Assembly (NCBI GenBank): GCA_027484125.1 | Contig: JAIXUI010000123.1 | Span: 1-39,456, forward strand | Direction: 5' to 3' | From: Bacteroidota bacterium | GTDB taxonomy: Bacteria; Bacteroidota; Bacteroidia; UBA7662; JAIXUI01 | DNA: 39,456 nucleotides | Position numbers and translations under genes: made by a program | In this document: positions 6,878 to 15,290 of the stretch, in pieces | Layout of the letters: each line of letters starts with the position of its first letter | How positions within the stretch are numbered: the first letter of the stretch is position 1 | Notes under the pieces: generated by a model | Database searches by the model: none | The model's input: the letters and a program-made list of their open reading frames with translations, nothing else | Told to the model about the DNA's origin: nothing

Positions 6878-8101
6878 ATGAAGCAAGAAGTCCTTGAACT
6901 TCGTGGCGGCTATAGGCTGGTTTACAAAGAAAGTGCGTCGATGGTGGCGCATTGTGGGTGGGTGATTCAAGCCGGTACCCGCGATGAACAAGAAAACGAA
7001 GCCGGATTGGCGCACTTTCTTGAACATATGTTGTTTAAAGGCACTCAAAAGCGCTCTGCTTTTCACATCCTCAACACCTTAGAACTGGTTGGTGGTGAGC
7101 TTAATGCTTATACCACTAAAGAAAAAACCACCGTATATGCCTCCGTCATGGACCAATATGTGCCCAAAGCCATTGACTTGCTTTCGGACATTGTCTTTAG
7201 AGCTTCTTTTCCAGAAAAAGAGTTACAAAAGGAGAAAACGGTAGTTATTGATGAAATTAAAACCTACCTCGACATACCGGAGGAATTGGTTTATGATGAA
7301 TTTGAAGCGAAATGCTTTCCCGCTCATCCGCTGGGACATTATATACTCGGCACCGAAGCCCAAGTTCAAGGTTTCACCCAAACGCAATTAAACGACTTTA
7401 GGTCGAGACTTTATTTGCCCCATCAAATGGTTTTTAGCTATTGCGGACCGCGGAAACCGGAAGAAGTGATGAAATTATTGGAACGTCATCTTCCTTCAGA
7501 TAGCTCCTTGAATACTCCGCATAAGCGCCATAGTCCTCTGTCGATTGTCCCATTTCAAGAAGAAGTAAGTTGGCAAGGCCAGCAAGCCTATCAAGTTTTG
7601 GGCTATGAAGCTCCTTCTTTGCACAGTGACCTCAGGCCGGCGCTCATGTTGTTGAACAACATCCTCGGTGCCGATAATATGAATTCTCGCCTCAACTTAA
7701 GCATTCGAGAACGTGAAGGGTTGGTGTATGCCATTGATAGCAGCTATACGCCTTTTTCGGATTCTGGTTTAGTAACCATATACACCTGTTGTGATCCCGG
7801 TAAACTCAAAAGGGTCAATCAGTTGATACGTCGTGAACTTGATAAACTGGCTGGTGAGCCCATGAAGCCCAAAGTGTTTACGCAAGCCGTGCGTCAATTT
7901 CAGGCACGCATTGCTATGGCGGAAGAAAGCCGGCAATCGCTCATGCTGGCTTTGGGAAAAAGCCTGCTCGATTATCAACGTGTGGATACCTTGGAAGAGC
8001 TTATGGCGAAACTGGAGGCGGTTACCGCAGAACAGATACGTTCGATAGCAGAGCAGATTTTTGCCGAAGAAAGGCTTTGTAAGTTGGTTTTTCGTCCCTG
8101 A
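6878..8101 (+). CDS. M16 family zinc metallopeptidase (processing-peptidase-like)
   Basis: A 407-residue single-unit M16 peptidase. The inverted zinc motif HxxEH is H46-FLE-H50 in LAHFLEHMLFKGT, and the third ligand is E126 in TVVIDEIKTYLD, at the usual distance. The second half carries the inactive M16_C-type domain, including NMNSRLNLSIREREGLVYAIDSSY with the conserved R...Y segment. No signal peptide is visible, so it is probably cytoplasmic like the YmxG/PepR or mitochondrial-processing-peptidase-beta group. The ATG follows CTTTGCCGC; a second weak -7-like box GACCTTTG (6866-6873) directly precedes it. The TerB/J-domain gene begins 28 nt downstream, so the two probably share a transcript. 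Confidence 0.92.
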   Translation: MKQEVLELRGGYRLVYKESASMVAHCGWVIQAGTRDEQENEAGLAHFLEHMLFKGTQKRSAFHILNTLELVGGELNAYTTKEKTTVYASVMDQYVPKAIDLLSDIVFRASFPEKELQKEKTVVIDEIKTYLDIPEELVYDEFEAKCFPAHPLGHYILGTEAQVQGFTQTQLNDFRSRLYLPHQMVFSYCGPRKPEEVMKLLERHLPSDSSLNTPHKRHSPLSIVPFQEEVSWQGQQAYQVLGYEAPSLHSDLRPALMLLNNILGADNMNSRLNLSIREREGLVYAIDSSYTPFSDSGLVTIYTCCDPGKLKRVNQLIRRELDKLAGEPMKPKVFTQAVRQFQARIAMAEESRQSLMLALGKSLLDYQRVDTLEELMAKLEAVTAEQIRSIAEQIFAEERLCKLVFRP

Positions 8102-8129
8102 ATGTGGGGATAGTCTGCATCTTTGCGGC

Positions 8130-8879
8130 GTGAATTGGATCCGGCTTTTTTTGACTTTGCTTGGTTTCGCGCTCGGCGGAATGCCCGGCGCTTTGATTGG
8201 GCTAATGGTCGGATTATTCGCTACACGTGCCAGCTACGTGGACGATGGTCCTCCCCCGAGGCGGCCATATGCACAGCCCAATGCTGAACCTACTCCTCGT
8301 TCAAGGGATATCAGCATGCCCATTCTTGTGTTAAGTGCTGCTGTTATGAAAGCCGACGGACGTGTGGTACATGCCGAACTCGATTTCATGAAGGCATTTT
8401 GCATCAATCAGTTTGGTGAGATGCGCGCTCGCGAGCGCCTGCTTCGTTTGAGGGAAATTCTCAAACGAGAGATACCCGTTCACGATGCTTGTTTCCAGAT
8501 AAAATCTACTATTTCCTATTCCGCTCGACTTGATTTGCTTCAAGTGCTCTTTCGGTTAGCGGTGGCCGACCAACGGGTAAGTAAGGCTGAAGCGGCCATG
8601 CTGGAGAGTATCGGTCGTTTGCTGGGTATTGCACAAGCTGAGTACAAACGAATAGCGCAAGTCTTTGTTCCTGAAACCGGTGATGCTTATCAACTACTGG
8701 GGCTGGATTCAAGCGCCAGTGATGAAGAGTTGAAAAAGGCCTACCGCCGCAAAGCGATGGAACTTCACCCTGATCGTTATGCCCAACAGGGAGAGGCGGC
8801 CCAGAAAGCTGCTAATGCGAAGTTTCAAGAACTGAACGCCGCTTGGGAGGCTATCAAACGAGAGCGCAGCCTTGACTAG
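8130..8879 (+). CDS. Membrane-anchored TerB/J-domain protein (DjlA-like)
   Basis: A 249-residue protein with three parts. Residues 3-30 (IRLFLTLLGFALGGMPGALIGLMVGL) form a glycine-rich membrane anchor, the middle (about 55-165) is a TerB-like all-alpha domain (VMKADGRVVHAELDFMKAF ... VADQRVSKAEAAMLESIGRLL), and the C-terminus is a J-domain (YQLLGLDSSASDEELKKAYR followed by the HPD motif in MELHPDRY) that should stimulate a DnaK-type chaperone. This is the order seen in DjlA. I chose the GTG at 8130 because it begins exactly at the anchor and follows CATCTTTG by 4 nt; the frame stays open upstream to 8061, but that would overlap the M16 gene. It may help fold or monitor proteins at the inner membrane. 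Confidence 0.85.
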   Translation: MNWIRLFLTLLGFALGGMPGALIGLMVGLFATRASYVDDGPPPRRPYAQPNAEPTPRSRDISMPILVLSAAVMKADGRVVHAELDFMKAFCINQFGEMRARERLLRLREILKREIPVHDACFQIKSTISYSARLDLLQVLFRLAVADQRVSKAEAAMLESIGRLLGIAQAEYKRIAQVFVPETGDAYQLLGLDSSASDEELKKAYRRKAMELHPDRYAQQGEAAQKAANAKFQELNAAWEAIKRERSLD

Positions 8880-9018
8880 TTTCAAGTAGTTGAACTTTCA
8901 TGCCATTCAGCCATTGTGCGCTCTTTGTACCCATCTTGAGTTTTAGCAACTTTATAGGATAGGCTGTGAGGATGAGGAGGTTTACTGGCCATACACCAGA
9001 CACAGCTCAAGTTTCTTC

Positions 9019-9465
9019 TTACAACTTCCTCCGCATTTTCACATGCATGATGGCCGCTTCTTCAAAATGAGGCCCTTCTGGAATAAATCCTAATTTTTCG
9101 TAGAAGCCGGCAGCTTGTAACTGAGCATGCAAGTAAACTTCTTTACCACTCAATCTGGATTCGGCTAGCATATGCTCCACCAGTTTTTTCCCAAAACCAT
9201 GCATGCGCCAATCGGCAGCAACTGCCATACGCTCCAGTTTATACGTGCTGCCACTTGGACGAATTCGTGCCGTTGCAACCGGAATTTCGCCTTTTTGCAA
9301 CACATAATGCGAACATTGCACATCTAGCCCATCGTATTCTTCCTCTTCACTTACTTGCTGTTCTTCAATGAACACACGGTTGCGTAAAAGACGAGCGGCC
9401 TCAGGCGCTTCGCCGCCTTCCTGAATCATCAGGCTAAAACCATCGGGTAAAGGGTAAATGGTCAA
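9019..9465 (-). CDS. GNAT family N-acetyltransferase
   Basis: A protein of about 148 residues with a GNAT fold related to the ElaA/YjcF group. Visible elements are ARLLRNRVFIEEQQVSEEEE, EYDGLDVQCSHYVL, PVATARIRPSG, then the acetyl-CoA loop KLERMAVAADWRMHGFGKKL (motif A with R..GFGK) and YLHAQLQAAGFYEKLGFIPE (motif B). The final strand is EAAIMHVKMRRKL. The substrate is unknown. The longest frame needs a TTG start directly after an in-frame stop; the next methionine (residue 13) would cut into the first beta-strand, so TTG is preferred but not certain. The gene is divergent from fbaB. Confidence 0.85.
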   Translation of the reverse strand: MTIYPLPDGFSLMIQEGGEAPEAARLLRNRVFIEEQQVSEEEEYDGLDVQCSHYVLQKGEIPVATARIRPSGSTYKLERMAVAADWRMHGFGKKLVEHMLAESRLSGKEVYLHAQLQAAGFYEKLGFIPEGPHFEEAAIMHVKMRRKL

Positions 9466-9478
9466 TGCGATTTTCTGT

Positions 9479-9486
9479 TAGCTTTG
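9479..9486 (+). promoter_or_regulatory. Candidate -7 box for fbaB
   Basis: TAGCTTTG matches TAnnTTTG exactly and lies 26 nt before the ATG. A -33 TTTG at the right spacing is not obvious. The same octamer is used in front of the small ORF at 6769. Confidence 0.55.
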
Positions 9487-9512
9487 CACAACATAAAAAC
9501 TAATTCTGACAC

Positions 9513-10571
9513 ATGGCGCAGCATAAAATCCTCGATTTGCTCGGCAATCAGGCGGACTACCTCCTGAACCACGTTTCTAACACTGTAGACAAAGACTTGC
9601 TCCACCTCCCTGGGCCTGATTTTATCGACCGTGTTTGGTTAAACTCCAACCGTAATCCACAAGTGCTTCGCAGTTTGCAAACACTTTACGGAACAGGCCG
9701 CCTCGCTAACACCGGATATGTGAGTATTCTTCCGGTTGACCAAGGCATCGAGCACTCAGCAGGAGCTTCTTTCGCGCCAAACCCGCTTTATTTTGAGCCC
9801 GAAAACATCGTGAAATTGGCCATTGAAGCTGGATGTAACGGCGTTGCCTCTACCTACGGAGTATTGGCCTCTGTGGCTCGCAAATACGCTCACAAAATTC
9901 CTTTCATTGTGAAAATCAACCACAATGAATTCCTCTCATACCCTAATAAATACGACCAAATCATGTTCGGCTCTGTAGAAGAAGCTTGGAACATGGGTGC
10001 AGTTGCCGTAGGTGCAACCATTTATTTCGGTTCTGAAGAGTCTGCCCGTCAGATTCAGGAAGTCTCAGCCGCATTTGAGCGCGCTCACGAACTCGGAATG
10101 GCCACCATCCTCTGGTGCTACCTCCGCAACCCAGGCTTCAAGAAAGATGGTAAAGACTACCACACTTCCGCTGACTTAAGCTCTCAAGCTAATCATTTGG
10201 GCGTAACCATCCAAGCTGACATCATCAAGCAGAAACTGCCAACCAATAACGGCGGTTATTTGGCTACCGGTCATGGAAAAACCCATGCTAAAGTGTACAG
10301 CGAACTCAGCTCTGACCACCCTATCGACCTTTGCCGCTACCAAGTAATCAATTGCTACATGGGCCGGGCAGGTTTAATTAACTCTGGCGGTGAGTCTAAA
10401 GGAGCTTCTGACTTAAGCGAAGCTGTTCAAACAGCCGTTATCAACAAACGTGCTGGCGGTACAGGGCTCATCTTAGGTCGTAAAGCCTTCCAAAAGCCAC
10501 TTAAAGAAGGGGTTGAATTGATCAATGCTGTTCAAGATGTTTACCTCGATGGTGGAATTACCATCGCGTAA
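9513..10571 (+). CDS. fbaB: Class I fructose-bisphosphate aldolase (FbaB/DhnA type)
   Basis: A 352-residue aldolase of the archaeal/DhnA type, which cleaves fructose-1,6-bisphosphate into DHAP and glyceraldehyde-3-phosphate through a Schiff base, with no metal needed. Characteristic stretches are [27 protein letters not shown]-like [40 protein letters not shown] and [14 protein letters not shown], where K239 is the likely Schiff-base lysine. The C-terminal phosphate-binding glycines lie in INSGGESKG and [13 protein letters not shown]. It ends before a strong terminator and appears monocistronic. Codon use is strongly biased, as expected for a highly expressed glycolytic gene. Confidence 0.94.
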   Translation: MAQHKILDLLGNQADYLLNHVSNTVDKDLLHLPGPDFIDRVWLNSNRNPQVLRSLQTLYGTGRLANTGYVSILPVDQGIEHSAGASFAPNPLYFEPENIVKLAIEAGCNGVASTYGVLASVARKYAHKIPFIVKINHNEFLSYPNKYDQIMFGSVEEAWNMGAVAVGATIYFGSEESARQIQEVSAAFERAHELGMATILWCYLRNPGFKKDGKDYHTSADLSSQANHLGVTIQADIIKQKLPTNNGGYLATGHGKTHAKVYSELSSDHPIDLCRYQVINCYMGRAGLINSGGESKGASDLSEAVQTAVINKRAGGTGLILGRKAFQKPLKEGVELINAVQDVYLDGGITIA

Positions 10572-10592
10572 CACAATTCACAAGTAAAAACC

Positions 10593-10623
10593 AAAGCCGG
10601 GCAGAGTATATTTGCCCGGCTTT
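10593..10623 (+). terminator. Intrinsic terminator after fbaB
   Basis: AAAGCCGGGCA (10593-10603) pairs with TGCCCGGCTTT (10613-10623) around a 9-nt loop, followed by more Ts to 10626. It is a strong GC-rich stem. The loop and right arm also contain a TATATTTG -7 box that suits accD. Confidence 0.92.
10607..10614 (+). promoter_or_regulatory. Candidate accD -7 box inside the fbaB terminator
   Basis: TATATTTG is an exact TAnnTTTG match, 23 nt before the accD ATG. It occupies most of the terminator loop and the first bases of the right arm. No TTTG is seen at the -33 position. Confidence 0.5.
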
Positions 10624-10637
10624 TTTATCTTCAACGT

Positions 10638-11483
10638 ATGTCATGGTTTAAAAGAAATAAAGAAGGCATCACAACTTCTACCGAGCAAAAGAAGGAAGTT
10701 CCTGATGGCATGTGGTTCAAATGTCCTTCCTGTAAAGCAACCCTGCTGACTAAGGACCTGGCAGAAAACCGCTATGTGTGCTCCGATTGCAGCTACCATT
10801 GCAGAATAGGCTCAGAAGAGTATTTCGAAATCCTGTTTGACCATAACGAATTCACCGAGCTTGATGCGAACATGACCTCCGGTGATCCATTGCAGTTTCA
10901 GGATACGAAGTCTTATTCCTCCCGTTTAAAAGATGCAATCAACAAAACAGGCCTTAAAGATGCCCTGCGCACCGCGCATGGTAAAATCAATGGTCAGGAC
11001 TTGGTCGTTTGCTGCATGGACTTCGAGTTTATCGGTGGTTCGATGGGTTCTGTAGTAGGTGAAAAAATTGCCCGCGGTATCGATTACAGCCGCAAGCATC
11101 GCTATCCTTTGATGATTATATCGAAGTCAGGAGGTGCTAGGATGATGGAGTCAGCCTTCTCACTCATGCAGATGGCGAAAACCTCAGCGAAATTGGCCTT
11201 GATGCACGACGAGAAAATCCCCTACATCTCGCTCATGACTGACCCAACCACTGGTGGCGTAACCGCTTCTTATGCCATGCTCGGCGACTTAAACATCGCG
11301 GAACCAGGTGCAATGATTGGCTTCGCCGGACCAAGGGTGATCAAAGAAACCATCAAGAGAGACCTTCCGAAGGGATTCCAAACGGCTGAAACCGTGCTGG
11401 AAACAGGCTTCCTTGATTTTATCGTAGATAGAAGGGAGCTGAAAGAAAAAATCTCGACTTTAATCCGACTGTTTGCAAACTAA
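10638..11483 (+). CDS. accD: Acetyl-CoA carboxylase carboxyltransferase subunit beta
   Basis: A 281-residue AccD. With AccA it transfers the carboxyl group from carboxybiotin to acetyl-CoA to make malonyl-CoA for fatty acid synthesis. The N-terminal four-cysteine zinc ribbon is complete (C29, C32, C48, C51 in [11 protein letters not shown] and YVCSDCSY). The crotonase-like core follows: [40 protein letters not shown] and [19 protein letters not shown], ending with [20 protein letters not shown]. Length and order are typical. accA is not in the window, which is usual when the subunits are encoded apart. Confidence 0.96.
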   Translation: MSWFKRNKEGITTSTEQKKEVPDGMWFKCPSCKATLLTKDLAENRYVCSDCSYHCRIGSEEYFEILFDHNEFTELDANMTSGDPLQFQDTKSYSSRLKDAINKTGLKDALRTAHGKINGQDLVVCCMDFEFIGGSMGSVVGEKIARGIDYSRKHRYPLMIISKSGGARMMESAFSLMQMAKTSAKLALMHDEKIPYISLMTDPTTGGVTASYAMLGDLNIAEPGAMIGFAGPRVIKETIKRDLPKGFQTAETVLETGFLDFIVDRRELKEKISTLIRLFAN

Positions 11484-11502
11484 TTAAGAGTCGCTATATT
11501 TG
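11472..11502 (+). promoter_or_regulatory. Sigma-ABfr-type promoter of rpsO
   Basis: TTTG at 11472-11475 and TATATTTG at 11495-11502 are 19 nt apart, a perfect match to TTTG-N19-TAnnTTTG. The leader to the rpsO ATG would be about 25 nt. The -33 element lies in the last codons of accD. Confidence 0.85.
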
Positions 11503-11532
11503 CGCTCGCTCAAAACAGAGCCACAATCAACG

Positions 11533-11802
11533 ATGTACCTCAATACCGATAAAAAACAAGAGATTTTCAGCACTTACGGCAAAGGTGCTACCGATACAGG
11601 ATCGGCTGAAGCTCAAATTGCGCTGTTTACTTACCGCATCAAACACTTGACCTCTCACCTGAAGAACAATCGTAAAGACTTTTCTACTCAGCTTTCACTC
11701 GTGAAACTCGTAGGTAAGCGCCGCGATTTGCTCAATTACCTCCGCAAAACAGAAATCTCCCGTTACAGGGCGATTGTGGAGAAACTCGAGCTTCGTAAGT
11801 AA
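11533..11802 (+). CDS. rpsO: 30S ribosomal protein S15
   Basis: An 89-residue S15, which binds the central domain of 16S rRNA early in 30S assembly. The sequence MYLNTDKKQEIFSTYGKGAT leads into the conserved DTGSAEAQIALFTYRIKHLT, HLKNNRKDF and GKRRDLLNYLRKTEISRYRAIVEKLELRK. The frame is open further upstream to a TTG, but that region contains the promoter -7 box, so the ATG at 11533 is the start, and this gives the usual S15 length. It lies upstream of pnp as in many bacteria, though separated here by a strong terminator. Confidence 0.98.
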   Translation: MYLNTDKKQEIFSTYGKGATDTGSAEAQIALFTYRIKHLTSHLKNNRKDFSTQLSLVKLVGKRRDLLNYLRKTEISRYRAIVEKLELRK

Positions 11803-11834
11803 GCATATCCGGAATTTATATTCCATTTCATGAC

Positions 11835-11872
11835 AAAAAGGGGGCCTTTGGAGAAATCCAGACCCCCTTTTT
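11835..11872 (+). terminator. Intrinsic terminator between rpsO and pnp
   Basis: AAAAAGGGGG (11835-11844) pairs with CCCCCTTTTT (11863-11872). Inside is a second short stem TGGA/TCCA (11849-11852 with 11857-11860) capped by a GAAA tetraloop. The structure should stop most rpsO transcripts, with any read-through feeding pnp. Confidence 0.9.
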
Positions 11873-11897
11873 GCTTTTAATCTAACTCAAAATACCT

Positions 11898-14123
11898 ATG
11901 ATACCGCAACCTAAATCCGTCAGTTTCAAGCTGCAAGACGGAAGAGAAGTAACCATCGAGACCGGAGTACTGGCACGCCAGGCCGACGGTGCTGTGGTGG
12001 TTCGCTGTGGCAAAACGATGTTGCTCGCCACAGTAGTTTCCAACAAAGAGGCCAAAGATGACCTCGATTTCCTCCCGCTTTCCGTTGATTACCAAGAGAA
12101 ATTTGGTGCAACAGGCCGCATCCCTGGAAGTTTCCAACGCCGCGAAAGCCGCCTCTCTGATTACGAAGTGCTTATCTGCCGCCTCGTTGACCGCGCCCTT
12201 CGCCCGCTGTTCCCTGAAAACTACCACGCTGATACCCAAGTGATGATTTCGCTCATCTCTTCTGAGCGTGATATGGCCCCAGACTGCCTCGCTGCTCTGG
12301 CTGCTTCTTCTGCACTCGCCGTTTCTGACATCCCTTTCAATGGCCCGATTTCAGAAGTGCGCGTCGCGAAAATTGATGGACAATTTATCATCAACCCACT
12401 CATCGTTGATCAAGAACGTGCCGATATCGACTTAATCGTAGCGGCTACTATGGATAACGTTGTGATGGTGGAAGGCGAAGCCAACGAATGTTCGGAAGAC
12501 GAACTCGCAGAAGCTATCGGAATTGCCCATGAAGCCATCCGCGATCAGGTGAAAGCTCAGCTCGAACTTCGCGCTTTAGTAGGCAAAGGTGTGCGTGAGT
12601 ATAACCACGAGCGCGCGGATGAAGACTTGAAGAAAGCCATCTACGATGCTTGTTACGATAAGGTTTATACCGTCGCCAAATCAGGCCAATCTAAAAAAGA
12701 CCGTGGTGTGGCGTTTAAGCAAGTACTTGCCGATTTTCTCGCTACTTTCCCAGAGGACCAGCAGCCCGACAGCTTCCTCACCAAAAAATACTTCCATGAG
12801 GTAGAATACGATGCCATGCGTCGTATGATTCTTGACGAGAAAATCCGCCTCGATGGCCGTAAACTCGATCAAGTTCGCCCCATCTGGTGCGCGGTAGATT
12901 ACTTGCCTACAGCCCACGGTTCTTCTGTTTTCACCCGTGGTGAAACTCAGTCGCTAACCACTGTGACTTTAGGAAGTAAAGAAGATGAGCAGATTGTTGA
13001 CGGGGCCATTTTCGATGGCATGAACCGCTTCCTGCTGCATTACAACTTCCCCGGATTTTCTACCGGTGAAGTTCGTCCAAACCGCGGCCCCGGCCGTCGT
13101 GAGGTAGGCCACGGAAATTTGGCCATGCGCTCGCTGAAGAAAGTACTTCCCGAAAATCTGGAGGAAAATCCATACGTCATCCGCATTGTATCAGATATTT
13201 TGGAATCTAACGGTTCCTCTTCTATGGCTACCGTTTGCGCAGGTTCTCTTGCGCTGATGGATGCCGGAGTGAAAGTTCGTTCCGCTGTTTCCGGAATCGC
13301 CATGGGGCTTATCACCGATGGAAACGACTTTGCAGTGCTTTCCGATATTCTTGGTGATGAAGATCACTTGGGAGATATGGACTTCAAAGTAACCGGAACC
13401 TCTAAAGGAATTACGGGTTGCCAGATGGACATAAAAATCAACGGACTTCCATCAGAAGTGTTGTTGAAAGCGCTTTATCAGGCACGTGAAGGCCGTTTAC
13501 ACATCCTGAACATCATGAATCAGGTGATCGATGCGCCAAGAGGAGACTACAAACCACATACTCCACGTATCGTGACTCTGTACATTGAGCGCGAGTTTAT
13601 CGGTGCAGTAATCGGTCCTGGTGGAAAAATCATTCAGGAAATGCAGCGCGAAACTGGTGCTACCATCAACATTGATGAAGTAGGTGACCAAGGAGTTGTT
13701 CAAATTTATTCTGACAATAAAGAAAGTTTGGATGCGGCAGTAGCTCGAATCAAAGGCATTGTAGCGAAGCCTGAAGTTGGAGCTGTTTACGAAGGGAAAG
13801 TGAAAACCATTCAGCCCTTTGGTGCATTTGTGGAATTCATGCCGGGGAAAGACGGACTGCTTCACATTTCTGAAATCAGCTATGAGCGTTTGGAAACCAT
13901 GGATGGCATTTACAAAGAAGGCGATATGGTTCGCGTTCAGTTGTTGGAAGTGGATAAGAAAACAGGTAAATACCGCTTGTCTGCCAAGTCGTTGTTGGAG
14001 CGCCCGGAAGGCATGCCTGAGCCGGCTCCACGTCGTCCACGTCCGGAAGGTGACCGCCGCGATGACCGCCGCGACGATCGCAGAGGCGGTGGCAACCGCG
14101 ACCGCGGCCCACGCCGCGACTAA
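11898..14123 (+). CDS. pnp: Polyribonucleotide nucleotidyltransferase (PNPase)
   Basis: A 741-residue PNPase, a trimeric phosphorolytic 3'-5' exoribonuclease of mRNA decay. It has two RNase PH domains (about 10-145 and 320-470; the first contains [20 protein letters not shown] and the second [19 protein letters not shown] with catalytic acidic residues) separated by an alpha-helical domain. A KH domain follows ([14 protein letters not shown], about 565-580), then S1 ([20 protein letters not shown], from about 628). The tail after residue 705 is rich in Arg, Asp, Pro and Gly ([15 protein letters not shown]), a disordered RNA- or protein-binding extension not found in E. coli PNPase. No good TAnnTTTG box precedes it, so expression may depend on read-through from rpsO or an unrecognised promoter. 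Confidence 0.97.
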   Translation: MIPQPKSVSFKLQDGREVTIETGVLARQADGAVVVRCGKTMLLATVVSNKEAKDDLDFLPLSVDYQEKFGATGRIPGSFQRRESRLSDYEVLICRLVDRALRPLFPENYHADTQVMISLISSERDMAPDCLAALAASSALAVSDIPFNGPISEVRVAKIDGQFIINPLIVDQERADIDLIVAATMDNVVMVEGEANECSEDELAEAIGIAHEAIRDQVKAQLELRALVGKGVREYNHERADEDLKKAIYDACYDKVYTVAKSGQSKKDRGVAFKQVLADFLATFPEDQQPDSFLTKKYFHEVEYDAMRRMILDEKIRLDGRKLDQVRPIWCAVDYLPTAHGSSVFTRGETQSLTTVTLGSKEDEQIVDGAIFDGMNRFLLHYNFPGFSTGEVRPNRGPGRREVGHGNLAMRSLKKVLPENLEENPYVIRIVSDILESNGSSSMATVCAGSLALMDAGVKVRSAVSGIAMGLITDGNDFAVLSDILGDEDHLGDMDFKVTGTSKGITGCQMDIKINGLPSEVLLKALYQAREGRLHILNIMNQVIDAPRGDYKPHTPRIVTLYIEREFIGAVIGPGGKIIQEMQRETGATINIDEVGDQGVVQIYSDNKESLDAAVARIKGIVAKPEVGAVYEGKVKTIQPFGAFVEFMPGKDGLLHISEISYERLETMDGIYKEGDMVRVQLLEVDKKTGKYRLSAKSLLERPEGMPEPAPRRPRPEGDRRDDRRDDRRGGGNRDRGPRRD

Positions 14124-14136
14124 GCGTACATTGAAT

Positions 14137-14164
14137 AAAAAAGGCTCCTTCGGGAGCCTTTTTT
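14137..14164 (+). terminator. Intrinsic terminator after pnp
   Basis: AAAAAAGGCTCC (14137-14148) and GGAGCCTTTTTT (14153-14164) form a perfect 12-bp stem closed by a C(TTCG)G tetraloop, a textbook terminator. It can work in either direction, but no minus-strand gene reaches it. Confidence 0.95.
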
Positions 14165-14276
14165 ATGAAAGAAATTTTCAATGGACTTTGCTCAATACGG
14201 TCTTTTTTCAACCAAAGCAATAATCGCATGAAATGAAACATTTGCTCATTCCACAGAAAAAAGCAAGATTAGAATC

Positions 14277-15194
14277 ATGATTCGTTATTTCGCTTTGATC
14301 CTCTTCTGCTGGTTGCCTTTCAATTCCATTTATGCACAAAAACTGGCCGGAGGCAAACTCATTCGCATTCCTCAGTTTGCTTCCAAAGAAATAGCTCCCC
14401 GTCAGGTGGATATTTGGCTGCCGGATGGATTTAGCAGAAAGCAGCGATATCCTGTGCTTTATATGCATGATGGCCAAATGCTCTTCGACTCCTCTTCAAC
14501 CTGGAACCATCAGGAGTGGGGCGTTGATGAAACCGCAAGTCGGCTAATTAAAAGTAAAAAGGTAAAACCATTCATTATCGTAGCAATTTGGAATATTCCT
14601 GAAACCCGTCATCTCGATTATTTCCCTGAAAAAGCTTGGAAAGCCTTAAATGAAGAGGAAATGGGCCGATTAAAAAGTTTGCACCAGGATCAACGAACCA
14701 ATTCGTTTATGGAAAAAGGCCCTCAATCGGATGCTTACCTCAAGTTTTTGGTGAAAGAATTGAAGCCCTATGTAGATGCGAACTATCCTACTTTAAGCGA
14801 TGCAAAAAATACTTCCATGGCAGGTTCCAGCATGGGTGGCTTAATATCGCTTTACGCTTGGTGTGAATATCCGCAAGTGTTTGGGAAAGTAGCTTGTTTG
14901 AGCACCCATTGGCCGGGCATCTTTACTTTGGAAAACAATCCTATTCCCACAGGCTTGTTTCGGTATTTAGAACAGCATTTGCCGAAACCGGGTAGCAATC
15001 GCATTTGGTTTGATCATGGAACAGCCACCTTAGATGCCCTTTATCCCGGCCTTCAACGAGAAGCAGATAGCCTTTTAACCGTAAAAGGCTTTACCGCGAA
15101 GCAGTGGAAAACAAAAGTTTATCCCAATGCCGATCACTCTGAGAAGGCTTGGGCTGAAAGGCTGGGTGAGGTGATGGGGTTCTTAATGAAATAA
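14277..15194 (+). CDS. Secreted esterase, alpha/beta hydrolase (esterase D / Fes-like)
   Basis: A 305-residue protein with a signal peptide (MIRYFALILFCWLPFNSIYAQ). The fold is that of the putative-esterase family (enterochelin esterase, feruloyl esterase, S-formylglutathione hydrolase relatives): RQVDIWLPDGF, YPVLYMHDGQMLFD, PFIIVAIWN and YVDANYPT, with the nucleophile elbow AGSSMGGLISLY (S185). The likely acid is D246 in WFDHGTATLD and the histidine H287 in YPNADHSEKAW. It should act in the periplasm or outside the cell on an ester of unknown identity. It stands alone between the pnp terminator and a gap of about 95 nt before the next gene; no good promoter box was found. Confidence 0.85.
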   Translation: MIRYFALILFCWLPFNSIYAQKLAGGKLIRIPQFASKEIAPRQVDIWLPDGFSRKQRYPVLYMHDGQMLFDSSSTWNHQEWGVDETASRLIKSKKVKPFIIVAIWNIPETRHLDYFPEKAWKALNEEEMGRLKSLHQDQRTNSFMEKGPQSDAYLKFLVKELKPYVDANYPTLSDAKNTSMAGSSMGGLISLYAWCEYPQVFGKVACLSTHWPGIFTLENNPIPTGLFRYLEQHLPKPGSNRIWFDHGTATLDALYPGLQREADSLLTVKGFTAKQWKTKVYPNADHSEKAWAERLGEVMGFLMK

Positions 15195-15290
15195 ATCAGC
15201 GAAACGAGCCAATACTGTCGAAAAATTGTCCAATTAATTTTTAAATAAATTTCATCCGTTTGTCCTACTTTAGAAGAACAAATGTGATGT

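Noticed and set aside
11500-11532. Longer TTG-started version of rpsO
   Set aside because: The extension overlaps the perfect -7 box and would give S15 eleven extra N-terminal residues.
14165-14239. 24-codon frame directly after the pnp terminator
   Set aside because: Its ATG abuts the terminator T tract, no promoter precedes it, and no peptide feature stands out.
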